A DNA stretch of 64,000 nt from Herbaspirillum sp. ST 5-3. Lineage in GTDB: Bacteria; Pseudomonadota; Gammaproteobacteria; Burkholderiales; Burkholderiaceae_D. The stretch is from contig NZ_STGI01000006.1 in the NCBI RefSeq assembly GCF_004804275.1, forward strand, positions 62,001-126,000, in the 5' to 3' direction. This document shows positions 40,463-50,165 of this stretch, one piece after another. The notes under the pieces are model-generated. The model had not been told where the DNA came from, did not search any database, and worked only from the letters and a program-made list of their open reading frames with translations. Both the position numbers and the translations under genes were made by a program. Numbering within the stretch: position 1 is the first letter of the stretch; each line of letters starts with the position of its first letter.

Positions 40463-42256
40463 TTATATCTGGCCGCTCGCGCGCTTCAAGGACTGCAGGA
40501 ATTTGTCTGCATCCTGATAGCCGATAACACGACTTCCCTGAATTTCGCTTCCCTTGTCGAAGAAAATGATTCCCGGCGGACCGAAAAGCTTGAAGCGCCT
40601 CAACAATGCCTTGTCGTCATCGTTATTTGCCGTCACATCCGCCTGCAGCAGCACCATGTTGGCGAATTGCGCCTGCACACGCGCGTCGCTGAAGGTGAGC
40701 TTCTCCATTTCCTTGCAGGATACGCACCAGTCGGCGTAGAAATCGAGCATGACGGTTTTCGCGCCAGCCCGCGCCAGCAGGGCGTCGAGTTCGGCCGAGG
40801 TCTTCACCCGCGTGAATTCGATCTTATGCGCCCCGCCCGTCAAATGTGAAAGGGGTGCCAATGCATCACGCCCGCCTGTCGCCGCGCCCACCAATTGCAC
40901 CAGGCCCAGCACCGCCACGGAAAGGCCAATCGCCTTGGAAATCCAGCCCCAGCGTTTCCCCCGCATCAAATAAATACCGTAGCCAATACCAAGCGCGGCC
41001 CATCCGAGCATCGGCACCCAGCCCGGAATCACTGGCGTCACGATCCACAGCGCCAGCCCAAGCATGACCACGCCGAAGAAGAACTTGACCGACTCCATCC
41101 AGGCGCCGGCACGCGGCAGCAAGGCACCGGCGGAAACACCGACCAGCAACAGCGGCACGCTCATCCCGACAGCCATTGCAAAAAGCGCGCTGCCACCGAT
41201 GACGACGTCGTGTGTCTGACTGATATAGAGCAAGGCGCCCGCGAGGGGCGCGGCGACACATGGTCCGACAATCAGAGCGGAAAGCGCGCCCATCACGAAG
41301 ACACCGAGCATCTTCCCTGCCGCCTGACGTTCCGACGCCTGGGTGAGCCGGGTCTGAATCGAGGCCGGCATCTGAATCTGGTAGACCCCAAACATCGAAA
41401 GCGACAGTAGCACCATCAGTAGCGCGAATGCGGACAGTACCCAGGGATTCTGCAAGGCCGCTGCCAAGCCCTCACCAACCAGGCCGGCAACTACCCCCAG
41501 CGCGGTATACACCAGCGCCATGCCGAGCGAGTACGAGACAGACAGCGAAAAACCGCGACTGCGGCTGACATGAGCACCCTCGCCAACGATGATCGAGGAC
41601 AGAATCGGCACCATCGGCAAGACACAGGGCGTAAAGGCCAAACCCAGTCCGAGCACGAGGAACAAGGGCAAAATTGCCAGCAGCTTGCCGCTTTGCAGCG
41701 ATGCCTCGATGCGCCCCATCTCGCTCTCGCCCGGCGCGTTCGTGCGACTAATGCCGGCACTTCCGCTTTCCTTCGCTCCGACATTGCCGGACACCGCAGC
41801 GCCAATCGGTGACAAGCTCGCCCTCGATTCCATTGGCGGATAGCACAGGCCTTTATCCGCGCATCCCTGACCGGTCACCTTCAGTGTAAACGGGCCGGAC
41901 GCCTCGACCGGAATCGTCATCACGACAACTTTCCGATGGGTCTCTACATCTTTCTGAAATGTCTCGTCGAACTTCACCTTGCCGGGTGGAATAAGCGGCA
42001 GTCCCAGCGTCGCCCCTTCCGCCTTGAACGCATAGCGGTCGTGATACATGTAGTATCCATCGGCAATCTTGTAAGTGACCTCAATCGACTTCGCATCGGG
42101 CATGCGTGCGGAAAACTGGAAGGCCATCTCGGGATCGAGAAAATCAGCTTCAGCATGCGACAAGGGCGCAAGAAAGAGTGCAAGCACGGCAACAAGGATG
42201 GCAGCAAGGCGGTTCAACAACTGTCCGCCCGCACGCTGGCTCAATAAACTAAACAT
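40463..42256 (-). CDS. dsbD: Thiol:disulfide interchange protein DsbD
   Basis: DsbD carries electrons from cytosolic thioredoxin to periplasmic DsbC and cytochrome c maturation factors. The 597-residue protein has a signal peptide and an N-terminal immunoglobulin-like domain with Cys132 and Cys138 (GCADKGLCYPP). The eight-helix membrane domain has cysteines in FTPCVLPMVP and VGPCVAAPL, and a C-terminal thioredoxin domain has WCVSCKEME near 510. Its start overlaps cutA by eight bases. It could supply reductant to the system II cytochrome c genes nearby. Confidence 0.96.
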   Translation of the reverse strand: MFSLLSQRAGGQLLNRLAAILVAVLALFLAPLSHAEADFLDPEMAFQFSARMPDAKSIEVTYKIADGYYMYHDRYAFKAEGATLGLPLIPPGKVKFDETFQKDVETHRKVVVMTIPVEASGPFTLKVTGQGCADKGLCYPPMESRASLSPIGAAVSGNVGAKESGSAGISRTNAPGESEMGRIEASLQSGKLLAILPLFLVLGLGLAFTPCVLPMVPILSSIIVGEGAHVSRSRGFSLSVSYSLGMALVYTALGVVAGLVGEGLAAALQNPWVLSAFALLMVLLSLSMFGVYQIQMPASIQTRLTQASERQAAGKMLGVFVMGALSALIVGPCVAAPLAGALLYISQTHDVVIGGSALFAMAVGMSVPLLLVGVSAGALLPRAGAWMESVKFFFGVVMLGLALWIVTPVIPGWVPMLGWAALGIGYGIYLMRGKRWGWISKAIGLSVAVLGLVQLVGAATGGRDALAPLSHLTGGAHKIEFTRVKTSAELDALLARAGAKTVMLDFYADWCVSCKEMEKLTFSDARVQAQFANMVLLQADVTANNDDDKALLRRFKLFGPPGIIFFDKGSEIQGSRVIGYQDADKFLQSLKRASGQI

Positions 42257-42581
42257 TCAGTTCTTTCTTTGTTTCAGAAGCAACCCAGTTCAAGTACTCC
42301 GGCAATCCGGCAGTGATCGGAACGGCAATAACTTCGGGGACCTCATAGGGATGTGCAGCCTTGATCGCAGCCTCCAATTCCGCGTAACGCGCCTGTGTCG
42401 TCTTGATCAGCATGGTCACCTCACCCGCTTCCTCAACCACTCCTTGCCATTGGTACACAGAGCGCACGGCCGGCAACAGATTGACGCACGCGGCAAACCG
42501 GCTCTCAACCAGGCGCCGTGCGATTGCATGCGCTGTCGTTTCGTCCGGAACGTTGGTCAGGACCAGCAGCGCTTGTTGCAT
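42249..42581 (-). CDS. cutA: Divalent-cation tolerance protein CutA
   Basis: CutA1 is a small trimeric ferredoxin-fold protein linked to copper tolerance, though its biochemical role is unsettled. The 110-residue protein shows ARRLVESRFAACVNLLP and the conserved HPYEVPEVIAVPITAG. It lies 28 bp after the NodJ-like permease and overlaps dsbD, so it is probably in the same transcript. The cutA-dsbD pairing is widespread in proteobacteria. Confidence 0.95.
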   Translation of the reverse strand: MQQALLVLTNVPDETTAHAIARRLVESRFAACVNLLPAVRSVYQWQGVVEEAGEVTMLIKTTQARYAELEAAIKAAHPYEVPEVIAVPITAGLPEYLNWVASETKKELNV

Positions 42582-42609
42582 TTGCCATTCCTCGTTCGAA
42601 AATTGACGA

Positions 42610-43395
42610 TCATTTCAGCAGCCGGCGGCGAGTCAGGATGGTCGCGATATAGAAGCCGCCCGCGCAATACGCAATCAATACACCAATGTGCATCCATGGT
42701 GCCGTGGGCAGTTGGCCGAGTATCAGGGGGCGAATCAGGTTCACCGCGGCGCCGAGCGGCAAGATCTTGGCGAAGATCTGCAGCCATGCCGGTAATTGCT
42801 CAGTTGGATAATACACTCCGGACAGAAAAATCATCGGCGTTAACACGAGAGTGAAATAGTAGGTAAAGAAATCATACCCACGTGCAAGTGCGTTCACAAT
42901 CAAACCTACCGATGCAAAAGTCATTCCGATTAGAAACAGTAATGGCGGTACCAATAGCACATGAGGATGAAGACCTATTCCCAACATGAAGATCACCAGC
43001 AGAATGGCAATACCGGAAAACAGTGACTTTGTCGCTGCCCATAGCATTTCGGCAAGCACCACGTCGTCCAGCGCCAAGGGTGCATTCAGCAACGCATCCC
43101 ACGTCTTCTGGACATGCATGCGCGAAAACGCCGAGTAAAGCGTTTCAAACGACGCCGCCATCATGATGGACATGCAGATCGAGCCGGATGCCAGGAACTG
43201 AATGTAGGGAATCCCGTTCACCGTGTGCAGCAGACTGCCCAAGCCATAACCGAAGGCTACCAATGTAATCAGAGGATCGGCGATATTGCCGAGAATGCTG
43301 GCAAACGCGAGCTTTTTCCAAACCAGAAAATTACGCTGCCATATCGGAAAAAAACGCAGCGAGAAACCCGGCAAAGCGTATACCGTTGCACTCAT
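42610..43395 (-). CDS. ABC-2 type transporter permease, NodJ-like
   Basis: The 261-residue membrane protein has about six hydrophobic segments and the ABC-2 signature region FLSGVYYPTEQLPAWLQ. It matches the NodJ family, whose rhizobial members export Nod factors; betaproteobacterial relatives are non-symbiotic and of unknown cargo. It starts 1 bp after the NodI-like ATPase gene and is clearly co-translated with it. The cargo may be a lipid-linked or oligosaccharide molecule, but nothing here decides it. Confidence 0.87.
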   Translation of the reverse strand: MSATVYALPGFSLRFFPIWQRNFLVWKKLAFASILGNIADPLITLVAFGYGLGSLLHTVNGIPYIQFLASGSICMSIMMAASFETLYSAFSRMHVQKTWDALLNAPLALDDVVLAEMLWAATKSLFSGIAILLVIFMLGIGLHPHVLLVPPLLFLIGMTFASVGLIVNALARGYDFFTYYFTLVLTPMIFLSGVYYPTEQLPAWLQIFAKILPLGAAVNLIRPLILGQLPTAPWMHIGVLIAYCAGGFYIATILTRRRLLK

Positions 43396-43396
43396 C

Positions 43397-44329
43397 TCAG
43401 TCTCTCATTTCCCTTCCGGTCAGCTTCAGGAACAAATCTTCCAGGTTTGCCGGCCGATGCAAATACCGCACGCCCTGCATACTATGCAAGCTTGCCAGCA
43501 GGGGCTGCGCATCGTTGGTATAGCAGAACACGGTCTCGCCGCTCACTTCGATTCGTGCCGATTTTTCACGCCCTTCAGCATCACCCCAGGCACGCGCATT
43601 GTCACCATACACTTCGACCACTTCCGCCTCGATATGTTGCCCGATGAGATCGCGGGGAGAGCCTTCCGCAATCATCTGCCCGTGATCGATCACGGCCAGT
43701 CGGTCACAAAGGCGTTCTGCTTCATCCATGAAGTGCGTGGTCAGAACAATCGTCTTGCCTTCGGCGAGAAGCGTCTTCAACCTGTCCCAAATCATGTGCC
43801 GCGCCTGCGGATCAAGTCCGGTTGTAGGTTCGTCCATGAAGATCAGGTCCGGGTCGTTAATCAGCGCCCGGGCAAGCGTGAGGCGGCGCTTCATGCCGCC
43901 TGAAAGTTCACCGATATTCGCATCCTTCTTCGCAGTCAAATTGGCAAACTCCAGCAGCTTCGGAATCCGTGCAGCAATCTCGTCGTCGCTCATCCCGAAG
44001 TACCTGCCGAATACGAGAAGGTTTTCAGCCACCGTGAAGTCGGGATCAAGATTGTCGGCCTGAGGAACAACCCCGACTCGCAGACGTGCGGCGCGAGCCT
44101 CCTGCGGTATACGCCGACCGACAAGAACAATCTCGCCGCTATCCGGCGCCGTCAGTCCCAGACACAAACGCAAAGTCGTCGTCTTCCCCGCACCATTTGG
44201 GCCGAGCAGACCGTAACACTCCCCGCGACGAAGGCTGAAGGATAAGCCATCAACCACGAGGCTGCGCGCAGCACCATTGCCGTATGACTTACGAAGATTG
44301 ACAACTGACAGAATGCTGGTTTCAAGCAT
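43397..44329 (-). CDS. ABC transporter ATP-binding protein, NodI-like (DRA family)
   Basis: The 310-residue ATPase has Walker [10 protein letters not shown] at 43-51, Q-loop VVPQADNLD, signature [15 protein letters not shown], Walker [14 protein letters not shown] and the H-loop [13 protein letters not shown]-terminal extension of about 80 residues is typical of NodI and related DRA-type exporters. It pairs with the NodJ-like permease immediately downstream. A good promoter lies about 100 bp upstream, just beyond the rplQ terminator. Confidence 0.9.
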   Translation of the reverse strand: MLETSILSVVNLRKSYGNGAARSLVVDGLSFSLRRGECYGLLGPNGAGKTTTLRLCLGLTAPDSGEIVLVGRRIPQEARAARLRVGVVPQADNLDPDFTVAENLLVFGRYFGMSDDEIAARIPKLLEFANLTAKKDANIGELSGGMKRRLTLARALINDPDLIFMDEPTTGLDPQARHMIWDRLKTLLAEGKTIVLTTHFMDEAERLCDRLAVIDHGQMIAEGSPRDLIGQHIEAEVVEVYGDNARAWGDAEGREKSARIEVSGETVFCYTNDAQPLLASLHSMQGVRYLHRPANLEDLFLKLTGREMRD

Positions 44330-44418
44330 GCACTAACTTCATCCCATCGAAAACGAACATCTTGCCACAAAAAAAACAAGTCCCACGCGCCTGCCTAGCG
44401 CGCTGCATGAGGCCGCAA

Positions 44419-44446
44419 ATTATCTGAACAGCCAGCGTCGCATCAA
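44419..44446 (-). promoter_or_regulatory. Candidate sigma-70 promoter of the NodIJ-cutA-dsbD run
   Basis: On the minus strand TTGATG (44441-44446) and GATAAT (44419-44424) are separated by 16 bp. The -35 lies right after the T-run of the rplQ terminator, so a new transcript begins as the ribosomal one ends. Confidence 0.6.
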
Positions 44447-44449
44447 AGC

Positions 44450-44476
44450 AAAAAAGCCAGGCATTGCCTGGCTTTT
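44450..44476 (-). terminator. Intrinsic terminator of the alpha operon after rplQ
   Basis: Twelve-base arms AAAAGCCAGGCA and TGCCTGGCTTTT (44452-44463 and 44465-44476) run into a T-tract on the minus strand 23 bp past the rplQ stop. Confidence 0.9.
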
Positions 44477-44498
44477 CTTCTGCGGAAAGACGTGCGAA

Positions 44499-44894
44499 TT
44501 ACTCAGCGGTCGGCACTTCTGCCGCATCGCTGATTTCCGGACGGTCCACCAGCTCAACAAATGCCATCGGCGCATTATCGCCCTGACGGAAGCCCATCTT
44601 CAGGATACGGACGTAACCGCCATTACGAGCGGCATAACGCGGGCCAAGCTCGGAGAACAGCTTACCGACGATTTCGCGATCACGCAGACGGCTGAAGGCG
44701 AGGCGCTTATTCGACAGATTATCGGTCTTGCCAAGCGTGAGGATTGGCTCGACAACGCGGCGCAATTCTTTTGCCTTCGGCAAAGTTGTCTTGATTGCTT
44801 CGTGACGCAGCAGGGAAACGGTCATGTTGCGCAGCATCGCGAGACGATGCGAGGATGTACGATTCAGTTTGCGGAGGCCGTGACGGTGGCGCAT
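44499..44894 (-). CDS. rplQ: 50S ribosomal protein L17
   Basis: L17 binds 23S rRNA near the peptide exit tunnel. The 131-residue protein has the canonical start [17 protein letters not shown] and the [16 protein letters not shown] segment. An acidic tail rich in A, E and P ends the protein, slightly longer than in E. coli. It is the last gene of the alpha operon, 147 bp after rpoA, and is followed by a strong terminator. Confidence 0.98.
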   Translation of the reverse strand: MRHRHGLRKLNRTSSHRLAMLRNMTVSLLRHEAIKTTLPKAKELRRVVEPILTLGKTDNLSNKRLAFSRLRDREIVGKLFSELGPRYAARNGGYVRILKMGFRQGDNAPMAFVELVDRPEISDAAEVPTAE

Positions 44895-45002
44895 GGTATT
44901 TCCTTTCTATTTTTCAGTTTTAGGTCCAGCTCTTCTATCGACCGGGTTAGCCGGTCGCGGGCCGGTATTTCAGTGTTTGATATTTCCAAGTCGGTAAAGC
45001 AA

Positions 45003-45032
45003 CTTCAATCGGAAGCGCCCTAAGGGACGCTC
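45003..45032 (-). other. Stem-loop between rpoA and rplQ
   Basis: On the minus strand GGAGCGTCCC and GGGCGCTTCC pair with wobble around a TTA loop, about 10 bp past the rpoA stop. No strong T-run follows, so it may be a processing or attenuation structure. Confidence 0.45.
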
Positions 45033-45041
45033 CCGGATGAC

Positions 45042-46019
45042 TTACTTCTCAAGGCCAGCAGGCGGCCAGTTTTCCAGCTTCATACCCAAGGTCAGACCGC
45101 GGGATGCGAGCACTTCCTTGATCTCATTCAGCGATTTGCGACCGAGGTTCGGCGTCTTGAGCAATTCATTTTCGCTGCGCTGGATCAAATCACCGATGTA
45201 GTAAATATTTTCGGCCTTGAGGCAATTCGCAGAGCGAACTGTGAGTTCCAGATCGTCGACCGGGCGCAGAAGGATAGGATCAACCGACGGAGCACGCGAC
45301 GGTGCTTCAGCTGCTGCTTCCGTGCCTTCGAGTGCGGCAAACACGTTCAGTTGGTCCACCAGCACGCGTGCGGACTGGCGAATCGCTTCTTCCGGCGAGA
45401 TCACACCGTTGGTCTCGATATTCATGACCAGCTTGTCGAGGTCGGTACGCTGTTCCACGCGCGCAGATTCGACAGCATACGAAACGCGGCGAACCGGCGA
45501 GAACGATGCATCCAGGACGATCCGGCCAATGGTCTTGTTTGCGTCTTCCGAGAGCCGACGCACATTGCCCGGGACATAGCCGCGGCCCTTTTCGACCTTG
45601 ATTTGCATGTCCAGTTTGCCACCCGCAGTTAGATGCGCGATGACATGATCCGGGTTGATCAGCTCAACATCGTGCGGCAGGTCGATATCAGATGCCAACA
45701 CTGCACCCTCGCCGTCCTTCTTCAAAGTCAGTGTCACCTCGTCGCGGTTATGCAATTTGAACACGACACCTTTCAGGTTCAACAGCATATCAACGACGTC
45801 TTCCTGCACCCCATCCAGAGATGAGTACTCGTGCACCACACCAGCGATCGTTACCTCGGTCGGCGCATATCCAACCATTGACGACAACAGCACGCGACGC
45901 AGTGCGTTACCGAGCGTGTGGCCGTAGCCGCGCTCGAACGGCTCCATGACGACTTTGGCGTGACCGGCACCGAGTGCCTCAACTTCGATAATTCGGGGTT
46001 TCAACAGGCTGTTTTGCAT
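45042..46019 (-). CDS. rpoA: DNA-directed RNA polymerase subunit alpha
   Basis: The alpha subunit nucleates core polymerase assembly and binds UP elements and activators. The 325-residue protein has an N-terminal dimerisation domain with [20 protein letters not shown]. After a linker, a C-terminal domain with [20 protein letters not shown] and [17 protein letters not shown] follows. It lies between rpsD and rplQ in the alpha operon as usual, across a 99-bp gap from rpsD that holds a strong hairpin. Confidence 0.98.
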   Translation of the reverse strand: MQNSLLKPRIIEVEALGAGHAKVVMEPFERGYGHTLGNALRRVLLSSMVGYAPTEVTIAGVVHEYSSLDGVQEDVVDMLLNLKGVVFKLHNRDEVTLTLKKDGEGAVLASDIDLPHDVELINPDHVIAHLTAGGKLDMQIKVEKGRGYVPGNVRRLSEDANKTIGRIVLDASFSPVRRVSYAVESARVEQRTDLDKLVMNIETNGVISPEEAIRQSARVLVDQLNVFAALEGTEAAAEAPSRAPSVDPILLRPVDDLELTVRSANCLKAENIYYIGDLIQRSENELLKTPNLGRKSLNEIKEVLASRGLTLGMKLENWPPAGLEK

Positions 46020-46082
46020 GAAATGTCCTTTTCAATACCCTCGGCTCGTTACACCGATAAGGCTGATGGCATTACAAAGAAT

Positions 46083-46107
46083 CCTGCCCCATTTTTAACG
46101 GGGCAGG
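46083..46107 (-). other. Stem-loop between rpsD and rpoA
   Basis: Eight-base GC-rich arms CCTGCCCC and GGGGCAGG (46083-46090 and 46100-46107) enclose a 9-nt loop just after the rpsD stop. The downstream minus-strand sequence ATTCTTTG is only weakly T-rich, so it may be a leaky terminator or RNA processing signal. Confidence 0.55.
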
Positions 46108-46118
46108 GGAAATCAAAA

Positions 46119-46742
46119 TTAACGGGAATACAATTCGACGATCAGCGATTCATTGACATCGTTGGCGATCTCGCCGCGGTCCGGCATGGACTTGAAGGTG
46201 CCTTCCATCTTCTTGGCATCGACGGATACCCACGACGGCATCCCGCTTTGCTCGGCCAGAGACAGTGCCTCGATAATGCGAGCCTGTTTCTTCGCCTTCT
46301 CGCGCACGGCGACGATGTCACCGGCACGCACCTGGAAAGAAGCGATATTGACAACCGAACCGTTGACTGTAAATGCCTTGTGGCTCACCAGTTGGCGTGC
46401 TTCTGCGCGTGTAGAGCCGAAACCCATGCGGTATGCGACGTTATCAAGGCGGGATTCGAGCAGCTTCAGCAAGTTTTCGCCGGTGTTACCCTTGCGGCGA
46501 TCCGCTTCGGCGAAATAACGGCGGAACTGGCGCTCAAGAATGCCATACATGCGCTTAACCTTCTGCTTTTCGCGCAGTTGGTTGCCGTAATCGGAAGTGC
46601 GCGCACCAGAGGTGCGGCCGTGCTGACCCGGTTTGGAGTCCAGCTTGCACTTTGAGTCCAGCGAGCGACGAGCGCTCTTCAGAAAAAGGTCAGTCCCTTC
46701 GCGACGGGACAGTTTTGCTTTCGGTCCGATATAACGTGCCAC
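46119..46742 (-). CDS. rpsD: 30S ribosomal protein S4 (GTG start)
   Basis: S4 is a primary 16S rRNA-binding protein and, in E. coli, the translational autoregulator of the alpha operon. The 207-residue protein has the usual start [20 protein letters not shown] and the S4 RNA-binding domain [20 protein letters not shown]. The start is GTG, with AAGGAA seven bases upstream. A 171-bp structured gap containing a terminator-like hairpin separates it from rpsK. Confidence 0.97.
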   Translation of the reverse strand: MARYIGPKAKLSRREGTDLFLKSARRSLDSKCKLDSKPGQHGRTSGARTSDYGNQLREKQKVKRMYGILERQFRRYFAEADRRKGNTGENLLKLLESRLDNVAYRMGFGSTRAEARQLVSHKAFTVNGSVVNIASFQVRAGDIVAVREKAKKQARIIEALSLAEQSGMPSWVSVDAKKMEGTFKSMPDRGEIANDVNESLIVELYSR

Positions 46743-46809
46743 GTTAATTTCCTTTTTTTAAATGACGCCCCGACCAGATCAAGCGTGATGCCAAATCTGC
46801 CAGGCGCTA

Positions 46810-46832
46810 GTCTGACCTAAGCTCGGCCAGAC
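46810..46832 (-). other. Stem-loop in the rpsK-rpsD gap
   Basis: The arms GTCTGACC and GGCCAGAC (46810-46817 and 46825-46832) pair over eight positions, allowing one G-U. It follows the terminator-like hairpin on the minus strand and precedes the rpsD ribosome-binding site by about 55 nt. Confidence 0.45.
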
Positions 46833-46842
46833 AGTGGTCTTA

Positions 46843-46872
46843 AGAACAAAACCCGCCAAGAGTCTTGGCGGG
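46843..46872 (-). terminator. Terminator-like hairpin between rpsK and rpsD
   Basis: Nine-base arms CCCGCCAAG and CTTGGCGGG (46852-46860 and 46864-46872) with a 3-nt loop run into TTTTGTTCTT on the minus strand. A second smaller palindrome (GGACTA-GTACC-TAGTCC, 46889-46905) precedes it. It lies inside the alpha operon, so it is likely an attenuator or partial terminator. Confidence 0.65.
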
Positions 46873-46913
46873 CGACTTGCGACTTCAAGGACTAGTACCT
46901 AGTCCGCCTGCAC

Positions 46914-47318
46914 TTAGATGCGGCGGCGCTTCGGCGGACGGCAGCCGTTATGCGGCACCGGTGTTACGTCCTGAATCTGCGTGATCTTGATGCCGAGGCC
47001 GTTCAAGGCACGAACCGCCGACTCACGGCCCGGGCCGGGCCCCTTGATGCGAACCTCAAGATTCTTCACGCCACACTCAATTGCAACTTTGCCGGCTGCT
47101 TCAGCCGCAACCTGTGCTGCGAATGGGGTCGATTTACGCGAACCTTTGAAGCCTGCACCACCGGAGGTCGCCCAAGACAGTGCATTGCCTTGACGGTCAG
47201 TAATGGTGATGATGGTGTTGTTGAAGGACGCATGAATATGCGCGATGCCTTCGGCAACATTCTTCTTAACTTTCTTTCGCACGCGGGCTGCTGCGGCGCT
47301 ATTCGGGGCTTTTGCCAT
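46914..47318 (-). CDS. rpsK: 30S ribosomal protein S11
   Basis: S11 lies on the 30S platform next to the 3' end of 16S rRNA. The 134-residue protein shows [19 protein letters not shown] and the basic C-terminus [13 protein letters not shown]. It follows rpsM by 42 bp in the alpha operon and is followed by the structured gap before rpsD. Confidence 0.98.
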   Translation of the reverse strand: MAKAPNSAAAARVRKKVKKNVAEGIAHIHASFNNTIITITDRQGNALSWATSGGAGFKGSRKSTPFAAQVAAEAAGKVAIECGVKNLEVRIKGPGPGRESAVRALNGLGIKITQIQDVTPVPHNGCRPPKRRRI

Positions 47319-47360
47319 TTTAATTTCCTTGAATCCGACTACGAGTCAAACTGCGCTGGC

Positions 47361-47726
47361 TTATTTCTTCAGCGACTGAGCTGCCTTGCGCGGACCTTTG
47401 CGGGTGCGAGCATTGGTGCGCGTGCGCTGACCACGGCACGGAAGGCCCTTGCGATGGCGCAGGCCGCGGTAGCAACCCAAATCCATCAAGCGCTTGATGT
47501 TCATCGAGACTTCACGACGCAGGTCACCTTCGACGACGAACTTGCCGATCGCGTCGCGCAGCTTTTCCAGTTCGTTATCATCCAGATCCTTGACCTTCTT
47601 CGTGGACGGAACTCCCGTCTGGTCGCAAATTTCCTGCGCGCGCGGACGGCCAATACCATAAATCGCTGTCAAGCCGATAACGGTGTGTTGGTGATTGGGG
47701 ATATTCACCCCTGCAATACGTGCCAT
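47361..47726 (-). CDS. rpsM: 30S ribosomal protein S13
   Basis: S13 forms intersubunit bridges in the 30S head and contacts P-site tRNA. The 121-residue protein begins [19 protein letters not shown] and ends in a basic tail with [17 protein letters not shown]. It follows rpmJ by 27 bp; no separate promoter was recognised before it. Confidence 0.98.
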   Translation of the reverse strand: MARIAGVNIPNHQHTVIGLTAIYGIGRPRAQEICDQTGVPSTKKVKDLDDNELEKLRDAIGKFVVEGDLRREVSMNIKRLMDLGCYRGLRHRKGLPCRGQRTRTNARTRKGPRKAAQSLKK

Positions 47727-47753
47727 TCGTTATTCCTCAATCAATAACGTTAA

Positions 47754-47867
47754 TTAACCCTGGCGCTGCTTATGGCGTGGTTCTGTGCAGATAACACGAA
47801 CGACGCCTTTGCGCTTAATGATCTTACAGTTGCGGCAAATCCGCTTGACTGATGCGAGCACTTTCAT
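47754..47867 (-). CDS. rpmJ: 50S ribosomal protein L36
   Basis: The 37-residue gene encodes [19 protein letters not shown] followed by a short basic tail. It keeps a zinc-finger type arrangement with CRNC, C32 and H37-like residues. L36 binds 23S rRNA domain VI at the subunit base. It lies between infA (37 bp upstream) and rpsM. Confidence 0.96.
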   Translation of the reverse strand: MKVLASVKRICRNCKIIKRKGVVRVICTEPRHKQRQG

Positions 47868-47904
47868 TTTTGCCCTCTTTCTTTCAGCTCTGGTTACTTG
47901 TTAC

Positions 47905-48123
47905 TTACTTCGTGCGGAACACGATGCGTGCCCGGCTCAAATCATAAGGCGTCAATTCCACTGTCACTTTATCCCCTGGGAGAATCCGGATATAGTTCAT
48001 CCGCATCTTCCCGGAAATGTGCCCGAGAACCACGTGCCCGTTTTCCAACTTGACTCGAAATGTTGCATTCGGAAGATTCTCGAGAATCTCACCCTGCATC
48101 TGAATTACGTCGTCTTTTGCCAT
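47905..48123 (-). CDS. infA: Translation initiation factor IF-1
   Basis: IF-1 occupies the ribosomal A site during initiation. The 72-residue OB-fold protein has [37 protein letters not shown] and [18 protein letters not shown]. Its placement between secY and rpmJ is usual in betaproteobacteria and differs from E. coli, where infA is elsewhere. Confidence 0.98.
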   Translation of the reverse strand: MAKDDVIQMQGEILENLPNATFRVKLENGHVVLGHISGKMRMNYIRILPGDKVTVELTPYDLSRARIVFRTK

Positions 48124-48156
48124 TCGCTCTGCTCGTTCTCCTGGGCCGTCGATCGC

Positions 48157-49488
48157 CTAGCGCATCGGCATACCGCCCTTGAAATTCGCTTTACGTAGCA
48201 GCGATTCGTATTGCTGCGACATCACGTAATTCTGTACCTGTGCCATGAAATCCATCGTCACCACGACGATAATTAACAGCGACGTCCCGCCGAAATAGAA
48301 CGGCACCTTCCAGCGCGCGATCAGAAATTCCGGTAACAAGCACACCAACGTGATATATACCGCGCCCACCAGCGTCAAACGCATCAAGATCTTGTCGATG
48401 TATCGCGCTGTCTGGTCGCCCGGTCGAATACCCGGAACAAACGCACCACTCTTCTTCAAATTGTCTGCCGTCTCTTTGCTGTTAAATACCAAGGCGGTAT
48501 AAAAAAAGCAGAAGAACACGATCGCTATTGCATACAGCAACGCGTGAATCGGCTCACCTGGCGCCAAGGAGGCAGCCAAATCCTTCAGAAATCGCACAAA
48601 CGAGTTCGAAGTATCACCGGAGGTAAACCAACTCGTAATCGTCGCCGGAAACAAGATAATCGACGACGCGAAAATTGGTGGAATCACGCCGGACATATTG
48701 AGCTTCAAGGGCAGATGGCTGCTCTGTCCGCCATAAATCTTGTTTCCAACCTGACGTTTCGCGTAGTTCACCAGAATCTTGCGTTGACCTCGTTCGATAA
48801 AGACCACGAGGAACGTAACGGCGGCAACAATCACGCAAATCAAGATCGCCGACAACGCATTCATCGAACCAGTTCGCACCAGTTCGAACAGTCCGCCGAT
48901 TGCGTTCGGCAATCCAGCCGCAATACCGGCAAAAATAATGATCGAAATGCCGTTACCCAAGCCGCGTTCAGTAATCTGTTCGCCTAGCCACATCAAGAAC
49001 ATTGTTCCGGTAACCAGGGTTACGACGGTGGTCAAGCGAAATGCGAGCCCCGCGTCCAGTACGAGCCCGGGTTGCGACTCCAGAGCCACCGCAATGCCGA
49101 GTGCCTGGAATGTAGCCAATACCAGAGTACCGTAACGAGTATATTGCGTTATCTTTCGACGACCGGCCTCACCTTCCTTCTTTAGCGCTTCGAGCTGCGG
49201 CGATACGATCGACATCAGCTGCATGATGATCGATGCCGAAATGTACGGCATGATTCCTAGCGCGAAAATAGTAAAGCGCGACAACGCACCGCCGGAGAAC
49301 ATATTAAACATTCCCAGGATACCCCCCTGGTTTTGTTTGAATAGCTCAGACAACTGCGTTGGATCGATCCCCGGTACGGGAATATGCGCACCGATACGAT
49401 AAACAACTAGAGCAGCAAGCAGAAACCATAGGCGCCCCCATGGAAAACCGCTTGCAGCGCTCTTAGCGAGTTGAGGTGTCGTCGCCAA
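48157..49488 (-). CDS. secY: Preprotein translocase subunit SecY (TTG start)
   Basis: SecY is the channel of the general secretion translocon. The 443-residue protein has about ten transmembrane helices, including [20 protein letters not shown] and the cytosolic loop [19 protein letters not shown]. The start is TTG at 49488 with GGAG six bases upstream; no ATG precedes the conserved N-terminus. It lies after rplO, as the last major gene of the spc operon. Confidence 0.97.
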   Translation of the reverse strand: MATTPQLAKSAASGFPWGRLWFLLAALVVYRIGAHIPVPGIDPTQLSELFKQNQGGILGMFNMFSGGALSRFTIFALGIMPYISASIIMQLMSIVSPQLEALKKEGEAGRRKITQYTRYGTLVLATFQALGIAVALESQPGLVLDAGLAFRLTTVVTLVTGTMFLMWLGEQITERGLGNGISIIIFAGIAAGLPNAIGGLFELVRTGSMNALSAILICVIVAAVTFLVVFIERGQRKILVNYAKRQVGNKIYGGQSSHLPLKLNMSGVIPPIFASSIILFPATITSWFTSGDTSNSFVRFLKDLAASLAPGEPIHALLYAIAIVFFCFFYTALVFNSKETADNLKKSGAFVPGIRPGDQTARYIDKILMRLTLVGAVYITLVCLLPEFLIARWKVPFYFGGTSLLIIVVVTMDFMAQVQNYVMSQQYESLLRKANFKGGMPMR

Positions 49489-49516
49489 TTAGTGCTCCGA
49501 ACAAACCGGTAAGTTG

Positions 49517-49948
49517 TTAAGCAACCGAACCACCGGCTGCTTCAATTGCCGCCTTGGCACCCTTAGTAGCGATCAAGCCCTTCACCGAAATCTTCTTGCT
49601 GATTTCACCGGCCTTGATGATACGCACTACTCGCGCCAACTCGGAAACGAGACCGGCTTGCTTCAGCGCCAGAACATCGATTTCCGCAACTGGCAGTTTA
49701 TCGAGGTCGCCCAAACGAACCTCGGCCTTAAACGGGGTTGCCAACGACTTAAAGCCACGCTTCGGCAAGCGGCGTTGGAGCGGCATCTGACCGCCTTCAA
49801 AGCCGACCTTGTGAAAACCGCCCGAGCGGGATTTCTGCCCTTTGTGACCACGGCCGGCAGTCTTGCCCAGACCCGAGCCGATGCCACGTCCGACGCGCCG
49901 CTTTGCGTGCTTTGCGCCATCTGCCGGTTGGATATTATTCAATTCCAT
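49517..49948 (-). CDS. rplO: 50S ribosomal protein L15
   Basis: L15 is a late-assembly 23S rRNA-binding protein. The 143-residue protein begins [20 protein letters not shown] and has the Gly-rich basic region [19 protein letters not shown]. The ATG at 49948 gives this standard N-terminus; the frame extends eight codons further upstream without support. It follows rpmD by 27 bp. Confidence 0.98.
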   Translation of the reverse strand: MELNNIQPADGAKHAKRRVGRGIGSGLGKTAGRGHKGQKSRSGGFHKVGFEGGQMPLQRRLPKRGFKSLATPFKAEVRLGDLDKLPVAEIDVLALKQAGLVSELARVVRIIKAGEISKKISVKGLIATKGAKAAIEAAGGSVA

Positions 49949-49975
49949 GATTTGCTCCGTTCGCAAGCCCAAGGC

Positions 49976-50155
49976 TTACGACACCACTTTCACGAGATAC
50001 GAAACCTTGTTGATCATGCCGCGAACAGCTGGCGTGTCTTGCAGTTCCGAGACCGAGTTCACACGACGCAGACCAAGGCCGCGTACTGTCGCCCGATGGT
50101 CCTGACGTGTTCCGATCAAACCTTTGACCAGCTTCACTTTGATAGTGTTTGCCAT
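49976..50155 (-). CDS. rpmD: 50S ribosomal protein L30
   Basis: The 59-residue protein has [16 protein letters not shown] and [13 protein letters not shown], the compact L30 fold. The ATG at 50155 sets the normal length. rpsE lies 10 bp upstream. Confidence 0.97.
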   Translation of the reverse strand: MANTIKVKLVKGLIGTRQDHRATVRGLGLRRVNSVSELQDTPAVRGMINKVSYLVKVVS

Positions 50156-50165
50156 TCGGATCACC

